In this document: positions 25,788-35,798 of the stretch, one piece after another
How the letters are laid out: every line of letters starts with the position of its first letter
Numbering within the stretch: position 1 is the first letter of the stretch
Assembly (NCBI GenBank): GCA_041656735.1
Contig: JBBACY010000010.1
Span: 1-64,000 of the forward strand
From: Perlabentimonas sp041656735
GTDB lineage: Bacteria > Bacteroidota > Bacteroidia > Bacteroidales > Tenuifilaceae
Direction: 5' to 3'
DNA: 64,000 nt
The notes under the pieces: model-generated
What the model saw: only the letters and a program-made list of their open reading frames with translations
The model's database searches: none
What the model was told of the DNA's origin: nothing
Program-made: the position numbers and the translations under genes

Positions 25788-27272
25788 ATGAAAAGAATAC
25801 TAATTATAACAATAGCAATAATATCACTGGCCGGCTGCACCGATTTAGACGATGTGCTTTACGACAAAGTGCCTGCCGACGCATATACAGCTGACCCTGT
25901 ACTTAAGATGATTCCTATCTATAAGCCTCTGCAAAATATGATTGATGATGGCGGAAATTGGTGGTTCGCTCAGGAGCTAACTGGCGATGGCGCTGTATGC
26001 CCCGTGCGTGGAGAGCACTGGGATGATGGAGGAAAATGGCGTGTACTGCATAGCCATGAATGGGATAATAACGTAGAAACCGTTAACCGAATGTGGGGAA
26101 TTTTCTACGATGGGATTGTTCAAGCCAACAAGTTTATTGATGAGTTTGAACCACAAGCAGGTGAAGAGATCATTGACCTTGCTTTGGCTAAAGCAAAAAT
26201 TATGCGAGCCTATTACTACTATCTCTTAATTGATAACTATGGCGATATTCCTTACGTTACATCGTATTTAAATGCAGAAGAAAGACCAAGTAAAACACCA
26301 AGAGCCGATATTTTTTACAGTATACTTGAGGAGATTGAAGATAATATTCTTCTACTTAACGAAGGAACATCAAAAACTGCTGTTACAAAAGGGATGGCAA
26401 ACAGCCTTTTGGCTAAATTATACTTAAACCATGCCGTTTATACTGGCACCGTTAATCCAGCCTACTGGGTAAAAGCTGAAGATGCTTGTAATAATGTTAT
26501 TAATTTGGGAGTGTACAGCCTTGAAAGCGCTCCGCTCGCTCCATTTATAACAAATAATGAAGCCTCACCTGAAAACATATTTGCTATTCCATTTGATGAG
26601 GATAACTATCAGGGCTTCAGATTACATATGCGTACATTACACTACAATAGCAACTTAACCTTCGATATGCTAGCAGGACCGTGGAGTGGCTTTGCAGCAA
26701 CTGAGTTGCAAGTTGATCGATACGATGATAGTGACTTAAGGAAGAATGGCCTTTTAATTGGTCAGCAATACGACTCTAAAGGGAAAGAGATTACAGATCC
26801 CACTGCAAATGCTCCGCTGGTATTTACAAAACATATTCCTGCCCTTATTATGGATGCTGCATCCAATACCGATGCAGAAATACGTATGTCTGGTGCGCGC
26901 GTGGTAAAGTTTGAGGTAAAAAAAGGAGCAAAGGAAAACCTAAGCAATGATTTCCCTCTCTTCCGTTATGCCGACATTCTTATGATGAAAGCCGAAGCTC
27001 AACTCAGGCAGGGTTTAGCCGTAAATGTGGCTGGTATTAATGACATTAGAACACGAGCAGGGCTTACTGTTGACGGTGCGTGGGACAACTTGGATAATCT
27101 TTTGGAGGAACGTGCTCGTGAGATGTTCTGGGAGGGACATCGTAGGCAAGATATGATTCGATTTGGAAAATTTAACAAGGCATGGTGGGAAAAACAGGCA
27201 AATGGATCAGAATGGAATACATTCCCCATTCCCCAGTGGGTAGTAGATTCAAACCCCAACCTAGCAAATTAG
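25788..27272 (+). CDS. susD: SusD-like nutrient-binding lipoprotein
   Basis: A 494-residue lipoprotein (lipobox LAGC, Cys17). SusD/RagB family features are IVQANKFIDEFEP, AKIMRAYYYYLLIDNYGDIPYVT (the TPR-like helix region), SLLAKLYLNHAVYTG, and the C-terminal INDIRTRAGLTVDG with LEERAREMFWEGHRRQDMIRFGKF. It forms the lid of the SusC pore and binds glycan at the cell surface. Translationally close to susC and presumably cotranscribed. Confidence 0.95.
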   Translation: MKRILIITIAIISLAGCTDLDDVLYDKVPADAYTADPVLKMIPIYKPLQNMIDDGGNWWFAQELTGDGAVCPVRGEHWDDGGKWRVLHSHEWDNNVETVNRMWGIFYDGIVQANKFIDEFEPQAGEEIIDLALAKAKIMRAYYYYLLIDNYGDIPYVTSYLNAEERPSKTPRADIFYSILEEIEDNILLLNEGTSKTAVTKGMANSLLAKLYLNHAVYTGTVNPAYWVKAEDACNNVINLGVYSLESAPLAPFITNNEASPENIFAIPFDEDNYQGFRLHMRTLHYNSNLTFDMLAGPWSGFAATELQVDRYDDSDLRKNGLLIGQQYDSKGKEITDPTANAPLVFTKHIPALIMDAASNTDAEIRMSGARVVKFEVKKGAKENLSNDFPLFRYADILMMKAEAQLRQGLAVNVAGINDIRTRAGLTVDGAWDNLDNLLEERAREMFWEGHRRQDMIRFGKFNKAWWEKQANGSEWNTFPIPQWVVDSNPNLAN

Positions 27273-27337
27273 CATGTTTCTTAATGATAATACAACATAT
27301 ACTTTTACTAACCATTTTTAACTAAACTTAAAGAACT

Positions 27338-28957
27338 ATGAAAAACAATTCGTTTAAAAGCCTACTGAAACTATCGTGGCTAATGCTTGCAGCATTTTTA
27401 ATGTTTGCATCCTGTTCTAAAGATGATCCAGTACCTGACCCAATCCTTTTAGAGGATGGTTTTTATGTATTTGGTGAAGGTACCGCAATGGCTGAATATG
27501 ACTTCAAAGGATTAATGAAAGTTACTCGAAATGAAGTTATTCAAGAAGATAGAAGTGATCTTATTGAACTTTACATTGCAGTCAAAGGGGGTAGCGAAGG
27601 TTTCAATATTGCTCATGTTTCAGGAGGTAAGCCTGTTGTATACGGGCCTGGCAGTAATTTCAAAGAGATTACTGGAGAAGAATTGGATGGTGAAGAACCA
27701 ACCGAAGGTTTATGGAAAGGGAATTACACCGAGTCTACTGCCCCTTTCATCGTTTCCGAAGATGGTCTATACCATGTTGTTATAGATACTGAACTACAGG
27801 TAGCTGCTATTGCAAAAGTTGTTTGGGGTGTTATTGGTGCAGCAACTCCAGGTGGCTGGTCAACAAGTACAGCTTTAGAAGCAACCTTTGGATTAGAAAA
27901 CATTAAATTCAGCGGTACTGAAATCGCTATGTCAAAATCTGAGTTTAAATTCCGTTATTCTAATGGATGGAAAATCATTCTTGATGCAGACTATGATTTA
28001 GGGGATGGCAATGCAGGTATTAAAGTAAATACAAACTTAGGTGGAACAATTGCTGAATTAGTTCCTGGTGGACCAAATATTAATATTGAAGAATCTGGTT
28101 TATATACTATTAATGTTGACTGGTCTTTAGCGGATGGAATTACAGCTTCACTAAACAAAACTGGTGACATTCAAGTAACTGATTGGTCCGAAATTATGTT
28201 TGACGTATTTGGAAACGGTGTTGCCGAAAGTAATGAGGGTGCAATTACCGATCCAAGTGATTGGGGTTGGGGATATGCTCTAGCAGCAGATGGCGCTCCT
28301 ACCACTGATGGCGATGTGGCCGAGGGTGCAATTTTCTCATACAAGTGGGCCGAGGTTGCACTTAAGCCAGCAGAAAATGAAGGTTTTGGTTTCAGAAGTG
28401 TAAAAGGCGAAGAATACAATGGAACTGTTCTTCGTTATAGCGCCTTAGATGAAGAAAATTCTGATATGGGTTTTGTTAAATCTGCAACTAATGGCTTTGG
28501 AGATGTAAACTTTGATGTAACTGAAGCAGGAAACTACGACATCTACCTAACAATTGATGCTAGCAAAGATGATGAAGCATCTATCAAGATTGTTAAAAGT
28601 GGGGCCGTTGTTCGTCCCTCAACATACTACGATTTGGTAGGTGCTGCTGTCAGCGAAGATAATGTTGGAGCTATTGCCGATGCAATTTGGAACTGGGGAC
28701 AATCGATGATTTCTGACAATAATGGTGAAATCACTGGAACTACTGTAACCTGGACAAATGCCATTCTTTTACAAGATGGAATGAAAATTAGAAAAATTGT
28801 AAATAATGGAGTAAGCACTGAATTTAATATGGCAAAATTCAATTCTGAAGGTAGTACTGCAGGCATTGTTTCTGGTGACGACAATATTATGGTTGATGTA
28901 GCTGGAGCATATACAATTGTTCTTGACGTTGATGCAGAAACTTTCACTATTAATTAG
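27338..28957 (+). CDS. SusE/SusF-like surface starch-binding lipoprotein
   Basis: A 539-residue lipoprotein (LMFASC, Cys26) with an acidic, aromatic-rich sequence. Two related C-terminal modules begin ITDPSDWGWGYAL and IADAIWNWGQSM; these fit the tandem starch-binding modules of SusE/SusF. The N-terminal part (GFYVFGEGTAMAEYDFKGLMKV) resembles the SusE-type domain. It probably holds starch at the surface but is not catalytic. Third gene of the susC cluster, closed by a terminator at 28977-29007. Confidence 0.82.
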   Translation: MKNNSFKSLLKLSWLMLAAFLMFASCSKDDPVPDPILLEDGFYVFGEGTAMAEYDFKGLMKVTRNEVIQEDRSDLIELYIAVKGGSEGFNIAHVSGGKPVVYGPGSNFKEITGEELDGEEPTEGLWKGNYTESTAPFIVSEDGLYHVVIDTELQVAAIAKVVWGVIGAATPGGWSTSTALEATFGLENIKFSGTEIAMSKSEFKFRYSNGWKIILDADYDLGDGNAGIKVNTNLGGTIAELVPGGPNINIEESGLYTINVDWSLADGITASLNKTGDIQVTDWSEIMFDVFGNGVAESNEGAITDPSDWGWGYALAADGAPTTDGDVAEGAIFSYKWAEVALKPAENEGFGFRSVKGEEYNGTVLRYSALDEENSDMGFVKSATNGFGDVNFDVTEAGNYDIYLTIDASKDDEASIKIVKSGAVVRPSTYYDLVGAAVSEDNVGAIADAIWNWGQSMISDNNGEITGTTVTWTNAILLQDGMKIRKIVNNGVSTEFNMAKFNSEGSTAGIVSGDDNIMVDVAGAYTIVLDVDAETFTIN

Positions 28958-28976
28958 TTTATCACACTTTAATTAA

Positions 28977-29007
28977 AGAAAAAGGTTCCATAAAAGGAAC
29001 CTTTTTC
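28977..29007 (+). terminator. Terminator of the susCDE-like cluster
   Basis: AAAGGTTCC-ATAAAA-GGAACCTTTTT: a nine-base stem followed by T residues, 24 bp after the stop of the susE-like gene. Confidence 0.85.
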
Positions 29008-29056
29008 TTTAATTATAAAAATTACTTTGTAACATTACATAATATAAAATTTCAAA

Positions 29057-31861
29057 ATGAAATTTAAAATTACAATATTGCTTGGTCTTTTGGGAGTTGC
29101 ATTATATGTATATCCTCAAATAACCTCATCTCCTGCCCTTCCAACAGCATCCAACGAGGTGGTTATCACATTCGATGCAACACAAGGTAATGGCAACCTG
29201 GCTGGGTACACTGGAGACATTTATGCACATACGGGAGTTAAAACTGAAGGTAACTCAACTTGGCAGTATGTAATTGGAACCTGGGGCAATAATTCAACTC
29301 AACCCAAATTAACTCGGGTATCAGCAAATATATACACCCTAACTATTACACCATCAATAAGAGAGTTTTACAACGTTCCGGCTGACAAAAAAATTCTTCA
29401 GATGTGTTTTGTTTTTAGGGCAAGCACTAACTCTCCCCAAACTGGAGATCTATTTGTAAATATTGTTGAAGAAGGACTAACCGTACACATAAACAACCCC
29501 ACTCCTGAAAAACCCTTCTTTAACTATGAGTCGACCGTTAGTATAAACGCAAGCGCAAACTCTGCTTCAAATTTAACACTTTATATAAATAATGCTGAAG
29601 TTACTTCAACTGTAGAAAGCGAAATTTCGTACTCTCACTCTATAGATAGCTATGGACTACAATGGGTTAAAGCAATTGCGAGCGATGGTACAAAAGAAGT
29701 TGCTGACTCAGCCTACTTTTTTGTACGTGGCAACATCCCCGTTGCCAATTTGCCAGAGGGCGTGAAGCCTGGCGTAAACGTAATTGATAATAGTAGCGTA
29801 ACGCTGGTGCTACAAGACCCCGCTGCTAAAAAAGAATTTGTATTTGCCATTGGTGACTTTAGCAACTGGTTGCTGGACGAGGATTGCTTTATGTATAGAA
29901 CACCCGATGGAACACACTATTGGGTTACTCTAAGCAATTTGGATGCGAGCAAAGAGTATGTTTACCAATATTGGATTGATGGTGAACTGAAAATTGCCGA
30001 CCCATACACCAATAAAATTAGCGACCCTTGGAACGACAAATATATCAGCAGTACCAATTACCCTAATCTTATTGAATACCCGGATGGAAAAACATCGGGC
30101 ATTGCCTCGGTATTTCAAATAAACACCAACGATTTTACATGGGAGGCTGATGGCTATATACCCCCTGCCAAATCCGACTTAATTATTTATGAACTGCACA
30201 TTCGCGATTTTGTGGTAGATGATGATATTAAAACGGTAATCGAAAAACTCGACTACCTAGAAACACTTGGCGTAAACGCCATTGAACTTATGCCAATAAA
30301 CGAGTTTGAGGGAAACGATAGCTGGGGCTATAACCCAAGTTTTTACTTTGCCCCCGATAAGGCTTATGGCACAATTAATAACTACAAACAGTTTATTGAC
30401 GAATGCCATAAAAGGGGGATTGCAGTTATTATTGATATGGTGCTTAACCACTCATTTGGGCAATCGCCTTTTGTGCAGATGTATTTTGATGAGAATGCTG
30501 GCGAATGGGGACAGCCCACTGCCGATAACCCTTGGTACAATCAAACCTGTCCTCACCCACCCTACTGCTGGGGTTTCGACTTTAACCATCTAAGCCCCTA
30601 TACCGAAAATTTAATTGATAGAGTTGCAGCATACTGGTTGGCTGAGTTTAAAGTTGATGGCTTTAGGCTCGACTTTACTAAAGGTTTCACAAACAAAACC
30701 TCTTCCGACGAGGGCTGGGGCTACAACAGTGAGCGTATTGCAATACTAAAACGTTATGCCGATTACATATGGAGCGTAAACCCCGATGCTTACGTAATAC
30801 TTGAGCACTTTACCGAAAACAGCGAGGAAAAGGAGCTGGCTCAATATCGAAGTAACGAAGGGCTTGGTATGCTTATTTGGGGAAATATGAGCCATAGCTA
30901 TAACGAGGCAAGCATGGGTTGGCTTACTAACTCTAATTTTAGTGGAGTTTCATATAAACAACGAGGCTGGAGCGTTCCTCACCTAGTGGGATATATGGAG
31001 AGCCACGACGAGGAGAGGATGATGTACAAAAATATAACCTACGGCAACAGTTCAAACCCCGACCATAATGTAAAAAATATTGGCATTGCGCTTCAAAGGC
31101 AAAAACTTGTTGGAGCTTTCTTTTTCACTATTCCAGGGCCAAAAATGGTATGGCAGTTTGGTGAATTAGGTTACGATATTCCCATTGATCAAAACGGACG
31201 GACTGGAAGGAAACCAATACACTGGGAGTATTTTGACAATGATAGCCGACGGAGCGTATACAGCACTTGGGCTGAGCTTAATGCCTTACGAAAAAATTAT
31301 TCGGTATTTAATACTAATAACTTCTCGGTTTCATTATCAGGAGCAGGTAAAACCATTAGCCTACTACATAATGATATGAATGTTGTAATAGCAGGTAATT
31401 TCGATGTTTCTACTAAGAATATATCAGTTAATTTCCCCAATACCGGTGTTTGGTACGAGTACTTTACCCAAACCGAGATTAACATTAACGAGCAAAATCA
31501 AACCTTTAGCATATCGCCCAGCGAGTACCGTATGTATACCACAGCTTACATTAACCGGAAAGATTACATTGTAGACGTACCAATTGTAAAACCAAACAGT
31601 AGCACCCTAGATATAAACCTTTGGCCAAACCCAGCCAGACACGATCTAAATATTTCTATTCGCTCGGAAGTGAAAGAAGCAATTAACATTAAACTTTACG
31701 ATACAAGCGGAAGGCTTCTTTCAACAATATTCAATGGTTTTGCTCAACCAGGGCAAAATACGTTCACTTGGAGTATACCGAACCACATTACCAACGGAAT
31801 CTATATAGTTTCCATACAAACATCAAAAAATAAAACCTCAAAACGAATCCTTATTCAGTAA
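29057..31861 (+). CDS. GH13 alpha-amylase with T9SS sorting domain
   Basis: A 934-residue secreted protein. After the signal peptide come beta domains (VVITFDATQGNGNLAGYTG near 35-53; an E-set module near 240-350), then a branching-enzyme/pullulanase-like GH13 barrel starting LIIYELHIRDFV. Catalytic regions are DMVLNHSFGQSPF, GFRLDFTKGF (nucleophile near 538), ILEHFTEN (near 581) and MESHDEERM (near 650). The last roughly 80 residues (LWPNPARHDLNISIRS through GIYIVSIQTSKNKTSKRILIQ) are a type A T9SS sorting tail, so it is exported by the type IX system and probably surface-anchored. A -7-like TTACTTTG at 29022 suggests its own promoter. Specificity (amylase or pullulanase) is uncertain. Confidence 0.9.
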   Translation: MKFKITILLGLLGVALYVYPQITSSPALPTASNEVVITFDATQGNGNLAGYTGDIYAHTGVKTEGNSTWQYVIGTWGNNSTQPKLTRVSANIYTLTITPSIREFYNVPADKKILQMCFVFRASTNSPQTGDLFVNIVEEGLTVHINNPTPEKPFFNYESTVSINASANSASNLTLYINNAEVTSTVESEISYSHSIDSYGLQWVKAIASDGTKEVADSAYFFVRGNIPVANLPEGVKPGVNVIDNSSVTLVLQDPAAKKEFVFAIGDFSNWLLDEDCFMYRTPDGTHYWVTLSNLDASKEYVYQYWIDGELKIADPYTNKISDPWNDKYISSTNYPNLIEYPDGKTSGIASVFQINTNDFTWEADGYIPPAKSDLIIYELHIRDFVVDDDIKTVIEKLDYLETLGVNAIELMPINEFEGNDSWGYNPSFYFAPDKAYGTINNYKQFIDECHKRGIAVIIDMVLNHSFGQSPFVQMYFDENAGEWGQPTADNPWYNQTCPHPPYCWGFDFNHLSPYTENLIDRVAAYWLAEFKVDGFRLDFTKGFTNKTSSDEGWGYNSERIAILKRYADYIWSVNPDAYVILEHFTENSEEKELAQYRSNEGLGMLIWGNMSHSYNEASMGWLTNSNFSGVSYKQRGWSVPHLVGYMESHDEERMMYKNITYGNSSNPDHNVKNIGIALQRQKLVGAFFFTIPGPKMVWQFGELGYDIPIDQNGRTGRKPIHWEYFDNDSRRSVYSTWAELNALRKNYSVFNTNNFSVSLSGAGKTISLLHNDMNVVIAGNFDVSTKNISVNFPNTGVWYEYFTQTEININEQNQTFSISPSEYRMYTTAYINRKDYIVDVPIVKPNSSTLDINLWPNPARHDLNISIRSEVKEAINIKLYDTSGRLLSTIFNGFAQPGQNTFTWSIPNHITNGIYIVSIQTSKNKTSKRILIQ

Positions 31862-31888
31862 TTAAAATTAAAGTGTTTTTTTATATAG

Positions 31889-31918
31889 ATGAAGCAGCCT
31901 TAAACGGGCTGCTTTTTT
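31889..31918 (+). terminator. Terminator after the T9SS amylase gene
   Basis: AAGCAGCC-TTAAAC-GGGCTGCTTTTTT: strong stem followed by T residues, 30 bp after the stop. Confidence 0.85.
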
Positions 31919-32118
31919 AAATAAAAAGTTACCTTAGCTAGCTAGTCTTTGCAAGAAAACGCCAAATACTTCGTTACTCTCGTTTTTGAAACAGCCATTT
32001 ACAATTACTAAACTCCTTGGTTTCAAAAACTTCGAAAGCCTTGTCTTTGGAGTTTCCTTATCAAAGACATAAATATCTGGGATTTTCTTGCTGACACTAT
32101 CTACACCACACCTACTAT

Positions 32119-33234
32119 ATGAAGTGTTTTGCTATCATTTTGTGTTTTGTTTTTTGCTCTGGTGTTCAAGCACTTGGTCAGAATTCTAATTCAGATTGGG
32201 CTACTCAAGGCCAATCGGTTGCACTTGATGTGTACTGGGGATATTCACAGTACCACCACCAAGAAATGGCTTACTTAAAACAAACCCCAGCCCAATCAGT
32301 AAAGTTATCTTACATACTTAACAGCAGTGGCAGCAAACTGTGGCATAGTATTTATCGCTACCCAAAGGTGGGTATCTCATATATGTTGATGGATTTAGGT
32401 CATCATAATATTTTGGGCTATTCCCATACCATCTCCCCATTTATTAAAATACCAGTTTTCAGCCTTGGTGAAAAATGTTCTTCTGATTTCTTCGTAGGCT
32501 CAGGCCTGAGTTATTTACCCAAAATTTATCACCCAGTTAGCAATAGTCTAAACACAGCCATATCAACCCATATAAATGTGAATATAGACCTTGGTTTTAG
32601 TGTTTCATATTGTGTAAACAATAACCTAAAATTAAGCGGTGGAGCGCATATTGCCCATTTCTCAAACGGCAGCATAAAAAAGCCCAACTACGGGCTTAAC
32701 TACACCTTGCTATCACTTGGAGTTCAGTATGGTAACTTTAATTTAAAACCTGAAGAGACTGTGCAAAACATAGTTAAAGATGAGAAACATCGCATTTTAC
32801 TGGTTACATCGGGTTCGGTAAAAGAAGCAACAGGGTTTAATGGACCCAAATTTGGGGTGGCATCTGGCTCAATTGAGTATAGCCGCCAGGTATGGTTGCC
32901 ACTTTTCAGGGTCGGCACCTCACTAGATTTTATGTACGATGATTCACACAGTTTAATTTTACAGAACAATAATATTTTGTACAATTCAAATTGGGAACTA
33001 ACCAAGCTGGGAATAGCTATTAATGCAGAACTTATTCTGGATAGGTTGTCGCTGATACTACATTTTGGAGGCTATTACCATAATCTGAGTGGGGCCATTA
33101 ATAACCAATGGGTTTACCAGCGGGTAGGATTACGATACAAATTTACCAATGGGTTGTGGGCACACGTTGCGCTTAAAACACACCTAAACTACGCCGATTA
33201 TATAGAATTCGGACTTGCGTTTAAACTTTTTTAA
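32119..33234 (+). CDS. PagL-like lipid A deacylase / acyloxyacyl hydrolase family protein
   Basis: A 371-residue beta-barrel-type outer-membrane protein with a signal peptide (MKCFAIILCFVFCSGVQALGQ). The motif AHFSNGSIKKPNYGLNYTLL (about 178-197) carries the His-Ser pair of PagL-type lipid A 3-O-deacylases, with the conserved PN-G-N that follows. Alternating hydrophobic strands fill the rest, and an extra C-terminal half (about 220-371) makes it longer than PagL. It may trim lipid A. Preceded by about 200 bp in which I see nothing notable. Confidence 0.72.
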   Translation: MKCFAIILCFVFCSGVQALGQNSNSDWATQGQSVALDVYWGYSQYHHQEMAYLKQTPAQSVKLSYILNSSGSKLWHSIYRYPKVGISYMLMDLGHHNILGYSHTISPFIKIPVFSLGEKCSSDFFVGSGLSYLPKIYHPVSNSLNTAISTHINVNIDLGFSVSYCVNNNLKLSGGAHIAHFSNGSIKKPNYGLNYTLLSLGVQYGNFNLKPEETVQNIVKDEKHRILLVTSGSVKEATGFNGPKFGVASGSIEYSRQVWLPLFRVGTSLDFMYDDSHSLILQNNNILYNSNWELTKLGIAINAELILDRLSLILHFGGYYHNLSGAINNQWVYQRVGLRYKFTNGLWAHVALKTHLNYADYIEFGLAFKLF

Positions 33235-33271
33235 ATCGACAGGAGTAATTAGCTATACTTGTCGAAAGCCA

Positions 33272-33308
33272 TAAAAAAAGGATTCCATAATATATGGAAT
33301 CCTTTTTT
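33272..33308. terminator. Bidirectional terminator between convergent genes
   Basis: AAAAAAAGGATTCCATA-ATA-TATGGAATCCTTTTTT: nearly perfect inverted repeat with T runs on both strands. Confidence 0.88.
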
Positions 33309-33331
33309 ACTTCTTTTAAACCTAGCTTAAT

Positions 33332-34255
33332 TTACTTAATCTTCTTAGTAGTTGTTTTGGAAGCTATTGACATAGGGATATCTAACTTTTGTCCCATCAT
33401 ATCGCCAGCAATACTTCCGTTAATATTTTGCTCTAGAACAGATTCTGTTACAAAACCCTTAGCCTTATCAACAACAATACTGCCATTTATTGTGCCAAAT
33501 AGGTTATAGGTTACCTCCATACCCTGTAAGTTGCTTTTATTTCCGGGAACCGTTGCCAAAGTAGATGATACCGAAAGATTAACCTCATCGTTTGTAATCG
33601 CCTTAACGGTATATGAAGACATAGTGTTAAGAGTAAATTGGTTTTCGATACTCTTGCTTTCAGACCACGAATCATTTGTCTTAAGTTTTTTTGTAGGAAA
33701 CGCTAAAAAAGCACCTTCGAAAATTTGTTTTACTAACTCTTCATTAACCAATGAATTTACCATTTGCTCAAGCTGCGCCTGACCATCAGTCATTTTCTCA
33801 CGCAACTTATCTACATCAGTAACTTCAACTATCTCTCCAAGGGGTGAAATTATTGCACCAACGCTTTGGTTTACCATAGCTTTAAACACAATAAACTGGG
33901 GGTTAGCAAGTGGCGCATCAGACTCATCGTTTGAATCGAACTGCATTTCCATTCCTTGCATCTTTAACTCCATTGCTACACGGTCGAAAGTAATTGTTGC
34001 CATTATATTGCCATTGTCTTTCTTCTCGGTTACTGCAATGGTGTACTCATAAACCTGATTCTGGTTTATAACCTGCTGCATACCGCTTACAGTTTGGGTA
34101 ATTACCTGCTCAGTGGATGAGCTAAATTTTGCTTGGTCGCCTTTACTTAGGTTTAGTTTTAGGGTTACATCCGAAGCTGAAAGAGCAATAAATGGTAGGC
34201 TTAAAGCCATAAACAAGGTAAAAACCTGTTTAATTAATCTTGTTTTTAGTTTCAT
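33332..34255 (-). CDS. DUF6263-like secreted protein
   Basis: A 307-residue protein with a signal peptide (about 27 residues, ending near ALSASD). The body is a regular beta-type sequence (VTLKLNLSKGDQAKFSSSTEQVITQTVSGMQQVINQ, then SPLGEIVEVTDVDKLREK, TNDSWSESKSIENQFTLN) characteristic of the Bacteroidota family I know as DUF6263. Function is unknown; it is probably periplasmic or outer-membrane associated. A -7 box TAACTTTG on the minus strand (34318-34311) suggests a leader of about 50 nt. Confidence 0.75.
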   Translation of the reverse strand: MKLKTRLIKQVFTLFMALSLPFIALSASDVTLKLNLSKGDQAKFSSSTEQVITQTVSGMQQVINQNQVYEYTIAVTEKKDNGNIMATITFDRVAMELKMQGMEMQFDSNDESDAPLANPQFIVFKAMVNQSVGAIISPLGEIVEVTDVDKLREKMTDGQAQLEQMVNSLVNEELVKQIFEGAFLAFPTKKLKTNDSWSESKSIENQFTLNTMSSYTVKAITNDEVNLSVSSTLATVPGNKSNLQGMEVTYNLFGTINGSIVVDKAKGFVTESVLEQNINGSIAGDMMGQKLDIPMSIASKTTTKKIK

Positions 34256-34348
34256 TTTTTAGGGTATTAGTTAGTTGAAAAATTTTGGTATAATAATCAT
34301 AAAGATGTTTCAAAGTTATACTAAAAAGCAAAAAATACAATTCACAAG

Positions 34349-35164
34349 CTACTGAACTTTTGCCGTCATAGGATTTGATAAGCCCTCTACTCCTGAAAGG
34401 ACTGCCTTAACAGAGCCAACTAATATTTTAGCCTCAACCAAAACAGGAATCCTGTTAGCATCATCGGTAACCCATATCTCCATATCCTCTCCCCCCTTAA
34501 AAATTGTTCCCTTTACAAGCAACACCGAAAAACGGATTGTATTAAACACCTCTCCATCCCGAGTTTTGAGTTGCTCCTTCCCTTTGTAACGAATAAACAA
34601 ATCGAAAATCTCGTTATCAATGGCCATCGTTAAAGGAATTTTCTCATCCTTGGAGAAACTGTTAAAATCGAGCGTGCGACAGAAATATATTGCGCTAAGC
34701 ACATCAAAAGTACAGGTTTTTAAGGGCAAAACTTCCTTTTTATAGGGTCTATCAGAGTTATGAGAAACTACATCGAGCATTTGTTGTGCATAATCAAAAT
34801 TATACCTGTTGAATGCTTTGTATCCGCCTTCGTAAGTATCACGCTCAAACCAAAATGGTTTTAGGGTTTGTGGGTTCACTATTGACTCAAACCTGTCGCG
34901 TACCTTAAAAATCCAATCGTATTTTTTTAAACTCCAGCCCGTTGATTTCAGATGTAGTGCCGATTTTCCTTGGTATAGCGTGTCGTCAACTCTAAATTCA
35001 ACATCACCAGCATTAATCCATATAAAGCCCCAATTATAAACAGCCCTGTAGGTAATTACCTCGCCAGCATTAAAACTTCGCTGTTTTACGTCGCAACCCT
35101 GCCCTGCGGCAAATGCAAACGAAAGAAATACGAGGAAATATGTGGTGATTATCCTTTTCGACAT
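34349..35164 (-). CDS. DUF3108 periplasmic protein
   Basis: A 271-residue protein with a signal peptide ending near FAAGQG. DUF3108 features are FNAGEVITYRAVYNWGFIWINAGDVEF, the KVRDRFES strand and TCTFDVLSAIYFCRTLDF, ending with MEIWVTDDANRIPVLVEAKILVGSVKAVLSG. The family is predicted to adopt a beta-barrel-like fold related to lipid-binding proteins; its role is not established. It lies 22 bp downstream of the following lipoprotein gene on the same strand and is probably cotranscribed with it. Confidence 0.82.
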   Translation of the reverse strand: MSKRIITTYFLVFLSFAFAAGQGCDVKQRSFNAGEVITYRAVYNWGFIWINAGDVEFRVDDTLYQGKSALHLKSTGWSLKKYDWIFKVRDRFESIVNPQTLKPFWFERDTYEGGYKAFNRYNFDYAQQMLDVVSHNSDRPYKKEVLPLKTCTFDVLSAIYFCRTLDFNSFSKDEKIPLTMAIDNEIFDLFIRYKGKEQLKTRDGEVFNTIRFSVLLVKGTIFKGGEDMEIWVTDDANRIPVLVEAKILVGSVKAVLSGVEGLSNPMTAKVQ

Positions 35165-35186
35165 TATTGCAAGTTTAAAAACTGTG

Positions 35187-35675
35187 CTACTTAATTTTAG
35201 CCAAACGCGCGGTTACCTTGGCGGTACGCTTGGAATATATAACTGGGATAATAAACTTCTTTGTTTCGTATTGGGGATAAATTACAACATCGTAGCCAGG
35301 GTTCTCTGTCATTAAATTATATAATGCGTAGGCATTCGCCTTGCCCTTTGCCTGGTCGCCAAGCACTGGGACAAAAGTTGAGATCATACCCACAACTGAC
35401 TCAATGGGAATTACTGCATTTAGTGAGACTCCTAAATCTGCCGATGGAGCATCGTTAGAATTTGATATGGTTGCTGCGTTCCATTTAAAAATCCTCGACC
35501 AATCGATACAAAGCACCCGAGTTACAGTTGCCTCGGCAACTACCTGCTCAGAGTATTCAAAGTCGGCTTTGTAAAACTCGATGTGGTAGTTTGGGGTTTG
35601 CATCGTTTTGTCCATAATTGAACAGCTGCTAAAAAGAACTGTAACGAGGAGTAGAATTAAAAGGTGTTTTTTCAT
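35187..35675 (-). CDS. Lipoprotein of unknown function
   Basis: A 162-residue protein with a signal peptide and lipobox (VLFSSC, Cys18). I do not recognise the family. The mature part is mixed alpha/beta with a central glycine-poor hydrophobic stretch (VVGMISTFVPVLGDQAKGKANAYALYNLMTENPGYDVVIYPQYETKK) resembling small Bacteroidota lipoproteins that form a ferredoxin-like fold. It is upstream of and apparently cotranscribed with the DUF3108 gene. Confidence 0.65.
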   Translation of the reverse strand: MKKHLLILLLVTVLFSSCSIMDKTMQTPNYHIEFYKADFEYSEQVVAEATVTRVLCIDWSRIFKWNAATISNSNDAPSADLGVSLNAVIPIESVVGMISTFVPVLGDQAKGKANAYALYNLMTENPGYDVVIYPQYETKKFIIPVIYSKRTAKVTARLAKIK

Positions 35676-35798
35676 TAGTAAAAAGTTAGGTTAATTAATT
35701 ATTTAAAACAAAATTCTTGGTATAAGCACTTGCCTTAATGTAAATTTATTTGTTCCAGATGATTAAAGTCAAATATGAAGTTACTGGTTTTAAAAAAG

